Source: Cryptomeria japonica
Taxonomy: Eukaryota; Streptophyta; Pinopsida; Cupressales; Cupressaceae
NCBI RefSeq assembly: GCF_030272615.1
Contig: NC_081414.1
Location: forward strand, 6,895,001 to 6,953,000
DNA length: 58,000 nt
Reading direction: 5' to 3'
Positions 21,216 through 33,200 of the stretch are shown piece after piece. How positions within the stretch are numbered: position 1 is the first letter of the stretch; every line of letters begins with the position of its first letter. A program made the position numbers and the translations under genes. The notes under the pieces are model-generated. The model saw only the letters and a program-made list of their open reading frames with translations, did not search any database and was not told the DNA's origin.

Positions 21216-24200
21216 CTGCATATTAACAAGCAAAAAGAGAAGAACATACAGATGTTATTAAGAAAATAATCGTAAAACTTGTACCCAGCAAATGTTTTAG
21301 ATCAACCAGGTCATAGGCAAAAGAGTTCCAATAAGAAATGAGAAAATATTTTATTGTCATTATTTGACAGAACCTTGGTAAGAATAGGAAATCAAAAGGA
21401 AAAAATGATAAAATGAGATGCTTACAAGTACAAAGAAGAAATCCATCAAAAAGATCACTAACATCTGGTCATAGTTATAGGTTGACATCATAATAATTAG
21501 TATTATAAATATAAAGATGTTCATTGACCTCCTCGATCATAAGATGCTATGTGACTAAATGCTTCAGAAGCTATTATTTTCCCACTAACTGTTGAATATG
21601 TCACTATAGCAGCACAGCATGTTAGTTGAGCACTTGACTAGATTGGTGCAGATTTTGAATGCAAAGTGTACCCCAGTTTTAACTGCGGAATCTCTTAAGT
21701 ACAAACGTGAAGTTAATAATAGTTTGCTTATATTTGTATTTTTCCCATCAAAACAGTACCCTGTAAAGGAGAATATTGAAAAAATAAAGACAGAAGATAA
21801 AAGATGGTTATAGGCATGCATAAATAAAAACAAAACTAGCAGTAAACCAAACATAAAAGGCATGGCATTAGGTAAAACCATGATGACTTCTCTTCTGCTA
21901 TTCAAATCTCTAAAGTCCCCACAACCGAAATGACAGTGTTGGCAAACATATGCAAGATTATCTAGAGTGCATCCTGTTGTGACATTTTCACACATCGCCC
22001 CATTGCAAATGGGGACCCCCACTTTGTGCTCGTAGGTTAGTTCTTTTGCCTTGTTTGCTTCATTTGGCAGTAGTTTCTTTATCTGTTAACCTCTGCTTGT
22101 GAGGGGATGCAATGCCTTTATTGTCAGGATGTGATCAAGTCAGGCAATCTAGCAGTAGTCAAGTCCCCCTCTAGACTAGTTTGGATTCTTTGCAGCTCTA
22201 AGTGCTCAAGTGACAAGTGAGAGTCAAATGATAGGTAAGGGTTAAGGTAGTCCTTGGGCGATGCTTCACAATGCAACCTTTAGGTCGGGTCAGAGATGAG
22301 TCTTAAGTGTGATGAGCAGTCAAGCAGGCAAGTAGACATCCTTAGGTTGGAGCACAGAGGCAAGAAACGATCAAGAAGTGGTGATCAATCAACTAAGGTG
22401 AAATGTTTGATGAGGACAATTCAAGGTCTATGCGATGATAGAATAGAATAGAATAGAATAGAAATAGAAAATTTTAAAGTCCGCGAGGCTAAACATAGCC
22501 TATGGGACAGCCTGCCAAATTAAACCAGCTTCAGTAACTCACTTCTTTTCTTCTGCAAGTTGACGATGAGCACTCCCAGCTTCTCAATGTACTCCTCGCT
22601 GAATAGGCTATGCCAAGAGCAATCAGTGAGTGACGAGGTAGGGGTAATTTTTCCTTGGGCTGCTCAAATCCCCGACCAAGGAAGAATTTTTCCTTGACTT
22701 GCTCAAATCCATGATCTTGATCACAATATTCCTTCACCTACCAAAATCCCCAACAGTTAGGTCATTTTTCCTTCACTTGCCCAAATCCTTGGCAGTGAGA
22801 TAATTTTTTCCTTGACTTGCTCAAATCCCCGACCTAGATGACATTTTTCCTTCACTTGCCTAAATCCCCGGCAAAGAGGTGATTTTTCCTTGACTTGCTC
22901 AAATCCCTGCCCTAGATGACATTTTTCCTTCACTTCCTCAAATCCTCAGCCTAGAATGCATTTTTCCTTGAGTTGCCAGAATCCACACCTTGTGGAGGTC
23001 AAATGCTTGAATGGTTTTGAAGCCAATGATGAGTGAACGATGCTAACCCAATGCCTCGATGAATAATGATGAGGATGCCTTGATGAATTGAATATGGGGA
23101 TCTTGATATTGAAAGTAAACAACAAAGACGGATTCATGACTTGAAATTATCCTTGACTTGCTAAAATCCACACCTCAAGCATGAAGATAGCAAGGTTGAT
23201 CAATGAAGAAAAGAAGAAACAATGAACTCATTCACATCCTTAACTTTGAAAATGAAGATCAGCAGATATAGAAAGCGAATGGATAGGCTACGTGTTGAAG
23301 TTGGCAAAATTGAATAGTCATCAACATTATTCCTTCACTTGCCTCAAATCCACGGTAGTCATCAATATTAGTCCTTCACTGCCTCAAATCCAAGACAGTC
23401 ATCAACGTTATTCCTTCACTACCTCGAATCCACAATTGTCATCAACATTATTCCTTCACTACATCAAATCCACGGCAATAATCAAAATTATTCCTTCTCT
23501 AGTCGGAGGTATAAATATAAAGTCTAGTGCTCATGTTTCCTCAACACAATTCGCATTTGATTTAATTTTCTGCTCTGCCTTAGCCTGCAAATTAGGACTG
23601 ATCTGCACTTCGAGATTTTGAATTAGGTCTGATTCTGATTTACTTGAAAAACTCCCTTTAGCCAGCTTTACCTAGATAGCTATCCCATCCTAGGCGGGAT
23701 TTCACCTATTGTATGCATAAAAGGCTTCGGGCAGAATTTGAAAGACCTCATGTGTAATGTCCCCAATTTTTAAAGTGACTATTAATTAAATTGATTTTTC
23801 TTAAGTCATCAAAAAATAAACAAAATATTTAAATAATGACTTAATATTAATCAATTTAATTAAATAACAATAAAATAATAAAATATTATCATAAGGTCAC
23901 TTTATTTAAGAGAGTTCTCTAGTCGACTTGATCTTCTAGATGTTTTCTGGAGGGCTTTATAAGGAGGTCCTGGTGTTGTAACAAGGGCATGCTTGATTTG
24001 ATAAAACGTTTTATGATTTTTGGAGACGAAAACCTTCAGGAGTTGATAGGAGAGCTGGACGAAACCCTGGTTCTTCAAAGAGGTGATTTGTGTCGGAGTC
24101 TACAATTGTGCCAAATTTGTGAAGTCTCCTTTGGAGACAAACATGAGATAAGTTTCATCATCAAGTTTGATATCAAGATAGTATAAGTTCATAAAATTTA

Positions 24201-27200
24201 TATTCTGAAATCGGAGAATAAGAATATTTTATTATGAGTGTTGTAGTACAAATTTGGCATGAGTTCGAAGGTTTATGATCTTGCCCAAATAATAAAGGGA
24301 GCCGGCATTATCCTGTTTAGTGAATTCTATATATATATTTCATATCGAGGGTGGATGTTATGACATCGTGGCTAAATGACTAGTGAATTCCTTGGATTAA
24401 AATAAGAGACCTTTTATATTATTATCGAGTTGGTTATTTATCTGCCTAGGTCAATTAATAATCGTGATATTGGCTATCATTTTATTTATTCTTTCTAACG
24501 TGAGGAATTTGGGACGATTTCCTTTGGAGGGAAATCGTCGAAATCACTTCAGGCATTTATCTCTTGATATCGCATGATGTTGTAGTGTGGAAATAAGGAT
24601 CATGGTTGGAATAGTGAACTCTCATCTTTAACGCAGAGAAGAATACCACAGCTGCGGGGTTTGGAAGGCAATCGCATAATCTCTTCAATCTGGCAGACTA
24701 TTGGTGAAGATGACATACACGTTGAGCACAAACATACTCTTCATTTCATCGGTGAAACTAGTTTGGGATGTAGCTTCTAGAAGGAACAGTTCCATGGGTG
24801 TGCCGTGAGAGGTATTGGGCTTAGCGAAAGTCTATACATAGAGAGAGGTTGGCTTTGGTAAATATCGTGGTAAATCATTTCAGCTATGCATAAGGTTTAA
24901 GAAGTTCTGGATATTTGGGGGACTGGCCCTATTTGAAATAATATGTTGATGCAATGCTAGCGCCTAGAAAGACTAAGCATTACCAATCAAATCCTCTTAT
25001 TCCCGATTGCTATCAAACTTGACTTTGTTTGTTGAGACTCATCGCATTTTCTATTCACAGTTACTATTGCTGTAAAAAGGTCAGCTATTCCCAATGCTAA
25101 TGAAGTCTGTTAGTTCTGCAATTTGATCTTTTGTTGCTCAATCCAATTACTATACCATTCTTATCTTGCATTCTATATTTCATGACAATTAAGATATGAT
25201 AAACTGCAAGTCTCGAAACATTTGATAATCAGAAACAAAAGGGAATTAGAAGTAGGAATTGGGAAATAATACTAGGAACATTTCATCACGTATAGATAAC
25301 AAAGGTCGGACTTTTCACCTTGTCATGCAGGATTTCGGATTTTTCACCTTGACATGCACAAACTAAGGATTCAGCCACCATCATGCATAAAATAGGACTT
25401 TTGCCTTTGCCATGTATGATTTCTAAGTTTGTAAACACTCGTGCACAAAATCAGGTTTATGCAGTGGTCATCCATAGGGTGGCAGGAACTGCAAGTGCTT
25501 ATGTATAGATAACCTAGGTCAGATTTTAGCCATGCTCTTGCATTGAAAGGGGCTGAGTTTAGAAGTATACATACATTGATTGTTGGATTATTGATTGTGA
25601 TAATTCCTAAAACTTATATCTTTTAATCCAATCTTTTGGGGATTCAAGCCATTCATCCACCAAAATCTCAATTGCAAGCTCACTTTACACAAAATCAGAT
25701 CTTTAGCCATTTTATGTAAAAATTCAGGTTTCCATTGCTGCCATGTAAGAAATCAAAGTTTGGAGGTGCACAATTTCAGGTTTTTAGGGTTCTCATGTAT
25801 AAAATCAGAATTTTCACCTGTGCATGTATGATTTTCGACCCATCAAATGCCCATGTAATGTTTACACAAATGTTGCCTATTCATGTATTGTTTTTAGGTT
25901 TATCAAGGCATCAAGGCACCATATAATGCATGTTGATGTGTGTTTTATGCACTATCGAACACAAAATAAAGTATTGAATACTCTATCCTCTCTTGAACAC
26001 AAGGATCACTTGAGACGACTCCAAGGTTTACAATGTTAGGCGCCTTGACGTGTTGGATAGCTTCAATGGTTTGATGTGTTTGCTGCTCCTCCAAAGGGAC
26101 TTACGTAATTGTTCTTCAAAGAGATGGAAATTCTTAATCACAAGGAACGCTATTCTTACAAATGATATTGCGATGAAGTTCTTCAAACTACTACTAATGA
26201 TCTTTTAAGGAAAAAGTGTAAAAAGGGGATGAAGGTTTTAGGATTACCAGACTAAAACTAGGAATGCAAGAATAATGAACGACTTCAAGTGAGGCTCAAC
26301 TAAGCTTTGCTTTAACATGCGAAGAACATCTCCATAAAGCTAGTGCAATCTTCTAGGGGTAGCTGATGATTTTCAAATCACTACCACAAACATAGATACC
26401 ATCAAGATGAAGCATATTAATGAAGAAGTAGTAATTGAAGTTGAGCTTGGCTAAAATGAGTTCAATAGACTACACAAGATACTTCACCATTGATGAAACA
26501 TTAGTAGTATGAACAATAAGAGCTTCACCATCGATCATGCACATGAGTCTTTCATTCATCTAAATACTTAAGCAAATTTTATTCTATCTCTTTTTTTTTT
26601 CCTTTTTAGATATTAAGTTCTCTCATAAAAGGATGAAGAAACAAGCAAATGCTCCAAAACACAATAATTCACCAACACTTCAATGACTTTATTGTTTCTG
26701 GCAGCATCAAAGCAACAATTCTTCAAAACTCTTCTGATCGATCCTTTACAAATGAAATGAGTGGAACTTATATAGTGCTCTCAAATACAATGAATGGTCA
26801 AGATTGAATCAAAAACAAGGGCCAAGATCTTGCCACCTAAACCCTAATTAGGGTTTGTTATAACAAATACCTAACTTATTGCAAATCATTAAATATCAGC
26901 CAATGGGAATATGACATCCATTTGGCACAAACTTCGAGGAAAAAACCTCCAACGAGAAAAAGGACGCCAAATGGGATCATAACAAACTATCCAAGTTTGT
27001 TCCCCTTATCCTTTTCTTTTGTTGCAAATTCAACGAATTTGGACACTATGATCTCAATCTTAGTTATTGGAGCAAGAGGTACATTCTTCAATTGATCTTC
27101 CATGAAGCTCACCTTGTCTAAGGCAGAGGCAAAGGTTTTCTCCCATCCTGGCCCAAAATCTTTAGTCTTGTTGGCAAGTACCATGAATGAGTGCATATTA

Positions 27201-30200
27201 GAATAATATCTTAGTCTTTAGTTATTAATGGTCAATATAATGTAATTTGGTAAATATTAGAAGTTTCTAATTTTTTCATTCGTTATCGATTGTTTCTTTT
27301 AGAAACATCGATCCCTTGTACTCTATTTAATGATCATCTAATCATTTGTTAATATATTCAAATATTTTACCAATTACTAATCGTAATAGTGTATGTCCTC
27401 TAGCTACTTCTCTGAAGGTGATCCGACGGTTTTTTCTGATTCGTTTTGGCTGTTTGGCTCGACTTCAAGATAACTCGCGTTTTGGGCGCTCACAGTCTAC
27501 TCGCGTCCAAGTTTGGACGGCTATTTGTGCTCGTGCATCCTTTCTTTTCATTTCACGCACCTGTTTTCAGTATTTTCCTACGACATGAGGATTCTTTTCC
27601 GTGGCTCTGTTATTTTTTTGCAACCTCCGTGTTTGGCCTACACGATTTTTCGATCCTCTATAGATTTTCTATCTAGGTTTTCTGATTTTGGCGGCTAGGG
27701 TTTTGATCCCTATTTTCTGCATTTTAAACAAAAATATATTTTTCTGCCAGCTTCGACTAGGGTTTCTTCGAAATCCTCTAGTTTTTTGGTCGAATCCAGA
27801 TTTAACCTACATATTCTTTGTGGGTTTTTCGAGAAGTTTTCTAGGTCTTTGTCAAAAAAAAATTGGGTCTACAGACATTCGTACCTTGGGATTCGTGTCA
27901 ATTGTACTTCGTTTGTTTCGAAGTTTGTACCTAATTCTACCTTTGTTTAGTTTCACGCCTTTTCAGATTTATCGTTTATCGTGCCTTAGGGAGCGTGCAC
28001 AATGGCGTCATTAACCAACTTAATGTTGGAAGGTAGTCAAAGATTCAAAAGCAAGAATTATAACACCTAGAAGCAGCGCATGCTAACGATTTTTTAATAT
28101 CGTCATCTTGATGATCTTGTTTTGGGAAAAGTGTCTCGTCCTACTATAGTTGGACAAGACCAGGATAAGTTTGCTAAATTCAGGGGGCAGCTTGGTGTTG
28201 TTGACAAATTGACCATTAAGGGAGGGTATTAGAATAATATCTTAGTCTTTAGTTACTAATGGTCAATATAATGTAATTTTGTACATTATTAGAAGTTTCT
28301 AATTTTTTCATTTGTTATCGATTGTTTCTTTTAGAAACATCGATCCCTTGTACTCTATTTAATGATCATTTGATCATTTGTTAATATATTCAAATATTTT
28401 ACCAATTACTAATCGTAATAGTGTATGTCCTCTAGCTACTTCTCTGAAGGTGATCCGGTTGTCCCAATGAACGTGACTTCTACTTTCTCAATCAACTGAT
28501 CGGCATCTATATGGATTCCTTCATTCATCTCTTTCTCAAGTATGATTTCAGCTACTTCCACAATTTTATCATGTATCACATTTATTGCATTTTCTACTTT
28601 AGTGCAACCACTATTGATATCTTCAAACATGGTCTTCCTCATTCAGAGCAAGTTATACCATTGCTAGAAATCAAATAATTGTCCTTTCAACACTCGTCCA
28701 TTCAACAAAGTCTACTTAGGTAAATTCTTCATTGCTTACAATCTCGGCATGGTGTAATCTTTGGTGAGAGTAAAAGCATCGTAAGCTGCCATGAGGACTT
28801 GAGTCTTGTCAAGAACACCTAAAACTTTATCAAATATCTTCACTAGCTCCTTCACAAATGCATTTGCCCTTTTGAAAGACTTATTTATCCAATTCTCCAT
28901 CAGATGAACTGAATTTCTCATCTTCTCTAAATTATCAACTGAGTCTAGAGGAAGCCGTGATGGAGGCGTGCTTGAAGGATCATGTTGCCTTATTGGTTCC
29001 TTGAACTGTTGTAAGTAGTTCCTCAATGCACTTACTTCTCTCTCGAGCTTCTTGTTCTTTTCTACCTCGAGCTTCAACATATCATGGATTGTTATCACGG
29101 TATCATTCAAGTCTTCCATTGCCTGCTCAGTGGTGGGAGGACCTAAGTCAATAGTCTCCAAATCGTACTCTTCTACTGTGATCTCATCTTCAAGTTTGTC
29201 TACCCTTGGAGTGGCAATTTGTATCACTCAAGATCCTGTATTATCCTTTGTTATCTTTGACATCTTAGTGGCCTTCTTCTTTTCAACTCTCTCTTGAGCT
29301 TTGTTTAGGAGGTTGTCTAAATCATCTATAGGCTCTTCCTATACCACTATGACTTCCTTTGTCAATCTCTCCTTAAGCCATGCTGGGATAGCGGATCTTT
29401 CTTCTCCCACTTAAAAGTTTAAAACTCTTTGAGTTGTTGATCTTCTTGAGGTGGAGAGGTTACCTCTTCATCTTCATTTTCTATAGCCACATATAAATCT
29501 TCACCTTATTTATTGCTAGCTTGCTCATGTGGTACTAAATTATCTTGTACTTGGCGTTGTTTCCCTTTGTCTATCGTTTCACATCTATTATTTTGGATTG
29601 TAGACTCCATGGATTCATTCACACTACGATCTATGCTTCCCTTGGGTACCTGACTCTCCTTGTCGGCTGCCTAATTCATCTCTACCTCATGTATGGAAGA
29701 AGTACTACTAGAAGGACACCCTGAATTTGATTTATGTTTCTTGTGTGAGGATCCTTCCTTATAATTTTCTTTCCTCTTTGAGCCTTTGGAGTGAACTGAC
29801 TGGGTGGCACTTCCACTCACGCTCATGCTTTATGTTTCTTCATCAGATGAGTCTAACTCTCCCATCAAATCAAATGGTAGTTGTGCATTCTGGCTCTTCA
29901 ACTTATGAGTTTGGATGTCTACCCATCATCGTGTCTGGGCTAATATTGGCTTCATCAAGTCCTTCAAATCAATGATCTCAACATCAATCCAATTGACCTC
30001 TACCTTCTTGTCTTTCTCTTTTTCATATACAGGCTAGAGGCGTCTTCCACTATCTTGTGTGTGATCTAGAATGTTGAAAATTTTACACATCCTGGCGATG
30101 TCAATCAGTAGCCTTGAACACATTTTCCTCCGTATCTCTAAATCATCTTGGGCATTCATCCAATAGTCTTCCAATTGTAGCTTATGTGTATGCCTTCTTC

Positions 30201-33200
30201 TATTAGCTCTTCCCATGTTGCCGTAAGGATCAAATTTTTCTCTAGAGAAATATGGGATAAGGGAATAGGATCTCAATTCTTCCTCCAATTTCTCAACTGC
30301 CTCCAAGGATGGACACACTTCTATTATTGCCCAACTGAGATGGGAAAAGCAATCCCCGTCTTGTGTCTATTCTTTTGCACTTTATCATATGTGATCGGCT
30401 GTCTCACCAACTCCAGCAATACCATCTTGTTGATTGGGTAGCGTGGTAGCATGTATGGCAGACAAGAGTATCCTTGAATTCTTATATATGTGAACTTGGG
30501 AACTTGGATATACCAAGCACCAAATTTCTTTACTAACTCTTTTGCCTGCGGGAATAGTCTTTGATGGATGCTGCCTTGCAACGTTCTTGTCAAGTGCATG
30601 GTGAAAACATCATTCACCCTCTTGTAATGTGCTTTGCCAGGGTAGTGTAGCTGTGTGTAGGATTCACATGCTCTCATCTCTCCAACTCCCATTCCAACTG
30701 GACCTATATACATTAATCCCACGTATTCATGAGCTCTAGCAAGTGAATATATGAGGTACGAACTTATGTTAAATGTCTAAGTACGTTCAAGCCTCTTCAA
30801 CTGTATGTCACAGTTGTTACTTATGATTCTCAACCAATTGATCTTTTCTCTTCCAGTTGACACTGTTTCCATGAAGTAAAACATCCAATTCTCAAATTGA
30901 AATGCCTACGAACTTCCCGTAACTCAGTTGAGTAGAGTAATCAAATCACCAAACTCTTCCTTAAAATCAATTTTGTGCAACTTTTTGGGTACCTTTGATA
31001 TGTCGGGTCTGCTTTTCAATACCCAAAATTTGTTAATTATGCCTAGGCATATGTCGAGATCATCATCATAGATTGCTTGTGCTTGTTCTTTGCTCTTGTA
31101 GACCATGCCTTTGTGATCCGGAATGTGGCAGGCTTCACTGATGGCTATCTCGGATAGGTAGGCAATACTCTACCATCAGGTGCTACTATCGTTCTTGTGT
31201 TGGCATCATAGTGTTTGGCACACTAAACTATCAATTCATTGCATTGGATGGTCGGAGGGAAACCTACTGCATGTACTTTCCCACTCTCGATCATTCTCTT
31301 TGAGACTCCGGATGGCCTGCTTTTGTATAATGATCCTTGGAACTTCTTCATGTTAATTTAGCCAAGATTGGTGTCTCCTACATTGCTCCAAAATGATGTG
31401 ATCTTCGATTCAGGCATCACTCCCTTCGAGTCCTCCTTGATGAGGGTTTGCCTTAAGATTGCTCATGTCTTCGGGACTGCCATGCTCTACCTGAAAGAGG
31501 TGTGTAAGTTAGGGTTTTGATATAACCTTAATGTCTACAACATCTAAAGATGCATCTAGGTTAGCAATTTCTTCTTAGAAGTTTACTAAATCATTAAGAT
31601 CTCAATGAATTGCTAAAACCCTACGCGTAAATATAAACCCTAGACGTAAATATAAACCCTAGACTGTCAAAATCTGAAAATAATCATCTAATCATAATTA
31701 ATTTTGCATTAAAGCGTGTTAAATAATCAATTCAAGGGTATCAAAGCATGATGCAAGAAGTATTCTATGACTGAAACCTCTTTAAAATCCTAGACCTGAA
31801 GCAGTACCAGCATCATTCTCAGGTTTGATTTCAACAAACTGATCAAAAATAACCTGATTCAGACCTACAAATGAATTTTAAACTGACTGGTAACCTCAAA
31901 TCTGCCCTCAATTTGACAAAACTGTCCTTGTCTCAATGTGCTATCGCTGTGACAGAACTGGTAATTACTGATATTGAGCCTTGAACTCGCTGATTGCTGA
32001 TGTTGCTCGCTTCCTTTTGAAGTTGTAAGTTCGCTGTGATTACTGATTGTGATCAATTAGCTAATCCTTGAAGGTGAATTGACTGATCTTTACAATGATG
32101 AATACGCCTTGCTTGAATGGAAACCAGATCACTGTTTGCAATGATCAGAATCGTTCCCCTTAGATGGTAATTCGCTTTGCAAATGGTTTGTTGATCAAAT
32201 GAAATTATCAACCTATCTTTCTAGCCGATGAAGGGGTGTGTCTCTTGATTGAATTAAGCCACCAATTTGTGTTCTTTCATTTATTGTTTTACAATTTTCA
32301 ATTCCCAACGCTTAGGCTGCCAACTTTGCTTTGTCTTTTAAATTTGAAACAAAGTCTATCCTAGGTGGTCCCCTCTTTCAATCGTTAGCGCTCACACATA
32401 TCTTCCTTCCCCTTGATCATGAATCTTGATGATCACAAGAAGTGATCAGGCTTTTTAATATGCATGGGAAGTTTGGGCTTTGTCATGAGCATCAACTAGG
32501 AATGATCAGAGTTTTAGGGAGGCATCAACTGGAAATGATCAGGGTTTTAGGGAGGCATCAACAATGCCAAAAAGAGATCAGAATTTTGAGACCCCATTGA
32601 CTGAAAATGGGCAGACTTTTGCATGGTCACTAACAGGAAGTGGTCGGGCTTTTGGGTAGGGCATTGACAATGCCTTGCTCGTGGTTTAGCCTTTGGTGAA
32701 AGTAAAAGCTTCTAGTCTCCATTAGGTTCATGCCTTGAAACTCATTTGGTGATCCACCTTGATCTCTCCTTTATCTTACTTGACACATTGAATTCATCTT
32801 CTTTCATCATTAACATGGTCATCGCCTTAGACATTATCTCTTCTAACCTTGGGCAGGGATTTGAGCATGCAATGGCAATCATTCAAGGATGTCACAGTTT
32901 TGATGGTGCATTGACTGGAAGTGGTCAAGGTACTCACCCCTCACTGACGATGAGCCTAAAGATGTTAACTTTGCTTGCTCAATCACCTCTATCTTTCAAA
33001 ACATTAAGCACTTACCTCAAGAGATGTTCATCTTGCTAAGTAAAAGGACAACCTCACCTTGGTTGGACTTTTGGAGGATCACAAGAAATGCCCATGAGCT
33101 GATCAGACTTTTGAGGGGGCATTGACAGTAGGCTGAGGCAAGGCGAGGTTTTGGGGAGTCACTGACAGTGACACAACTTTGTTCAAATTTGTAAGTAGTA

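Larger units (their letters stand above)
21975..23752 (+). mobile_element. LTR-like module, copy 3 of the TGTTGTGAC family
   Basis: It starts TGTTGTGACA with the family hairpin at 21998-22014. Next come a GAATA microsatellite (22437-22468), two blocks of a private minisatellite of about 39-40 bp (22646-22985 and 23315-23500), a TATA-like box (TATAAAT, 23510) and about 240 bp of leader. It is cut by the TGTAATGTCCCC border at 23753. No ORF of the A/B type follows, so the body of this copy has been lost or displaced. Confidence 0.6.
27196..28457 (+). mobile_element. Small internally deleted copia element nested in the element B ORF
   Basis: Direct LTRs (27196-27425 and 28227-28457, about 230 bp, roughly six substitutions and one indel apart) bracket 801 bp. 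The internal part has a leader and the start of a copia gag (ATG at 28002; MASLTNLMLEGSQRFKSKNY, then a stop) of about 70 codons. It jumps directly to a polypurine tract (AAGGGAGGG, 28218-28226) touching the second LTR. Protease, integrase and reverse transcriptase are absent. This is a LARD/TRIM-like deletion derivative that would need enzymes from a full element. Both LTRs start TATTAG, not TGTTAG, and the right border and target duplication were not resolved. Confidence 0.75.
26987..31483 (-). pseudogene. Element B ORF: unassigned about 1,070-codon protein, copy 2 (dead, interrupted)
   Basis: The ORF starts at ATG 31481-31483 (MAVPKT, then an immediate in-frame TGA) and ends at TAG 26987. 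After removing the 1,262-bp insertion it is about 1,078 codons, close to element A. Aligned blocks include GDTNLG..INM, FKEEFGDLITLLN, HYKRVNDVFTMHLTRTLQGS, WYIQVPKFTYIRIQGYSCLP, KFDPYGN and LEDYWMNAQDDLEIRR. A Ser/Lys-rich middle, the block IQIATPRVDKLEDEI and a Lys/Glu-rich coiled coil (about 29120-29000) follow. Several stops and frameshifts make it non-functional. Similarity to A persists through the conserved blocks despite decay, so the protein was under selection before both copies died. Function unknown. Confidence 0.75.

Noticed and set aside
21585-22022. 145-codon minus-strand ORF with several Cys residues as a zinc-finger exon
   Set aside because: It crosses into the border of an LTR module, the Cys spacing fits no known finger, and there are no paired splice sites.
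22646-23500. CRISPR-like array (about 39-bp periodicity)
   Set aside because: The whole unit is repeated with gradual divergence and there are no unique spacers. It is a minisatellite in plant DNA.
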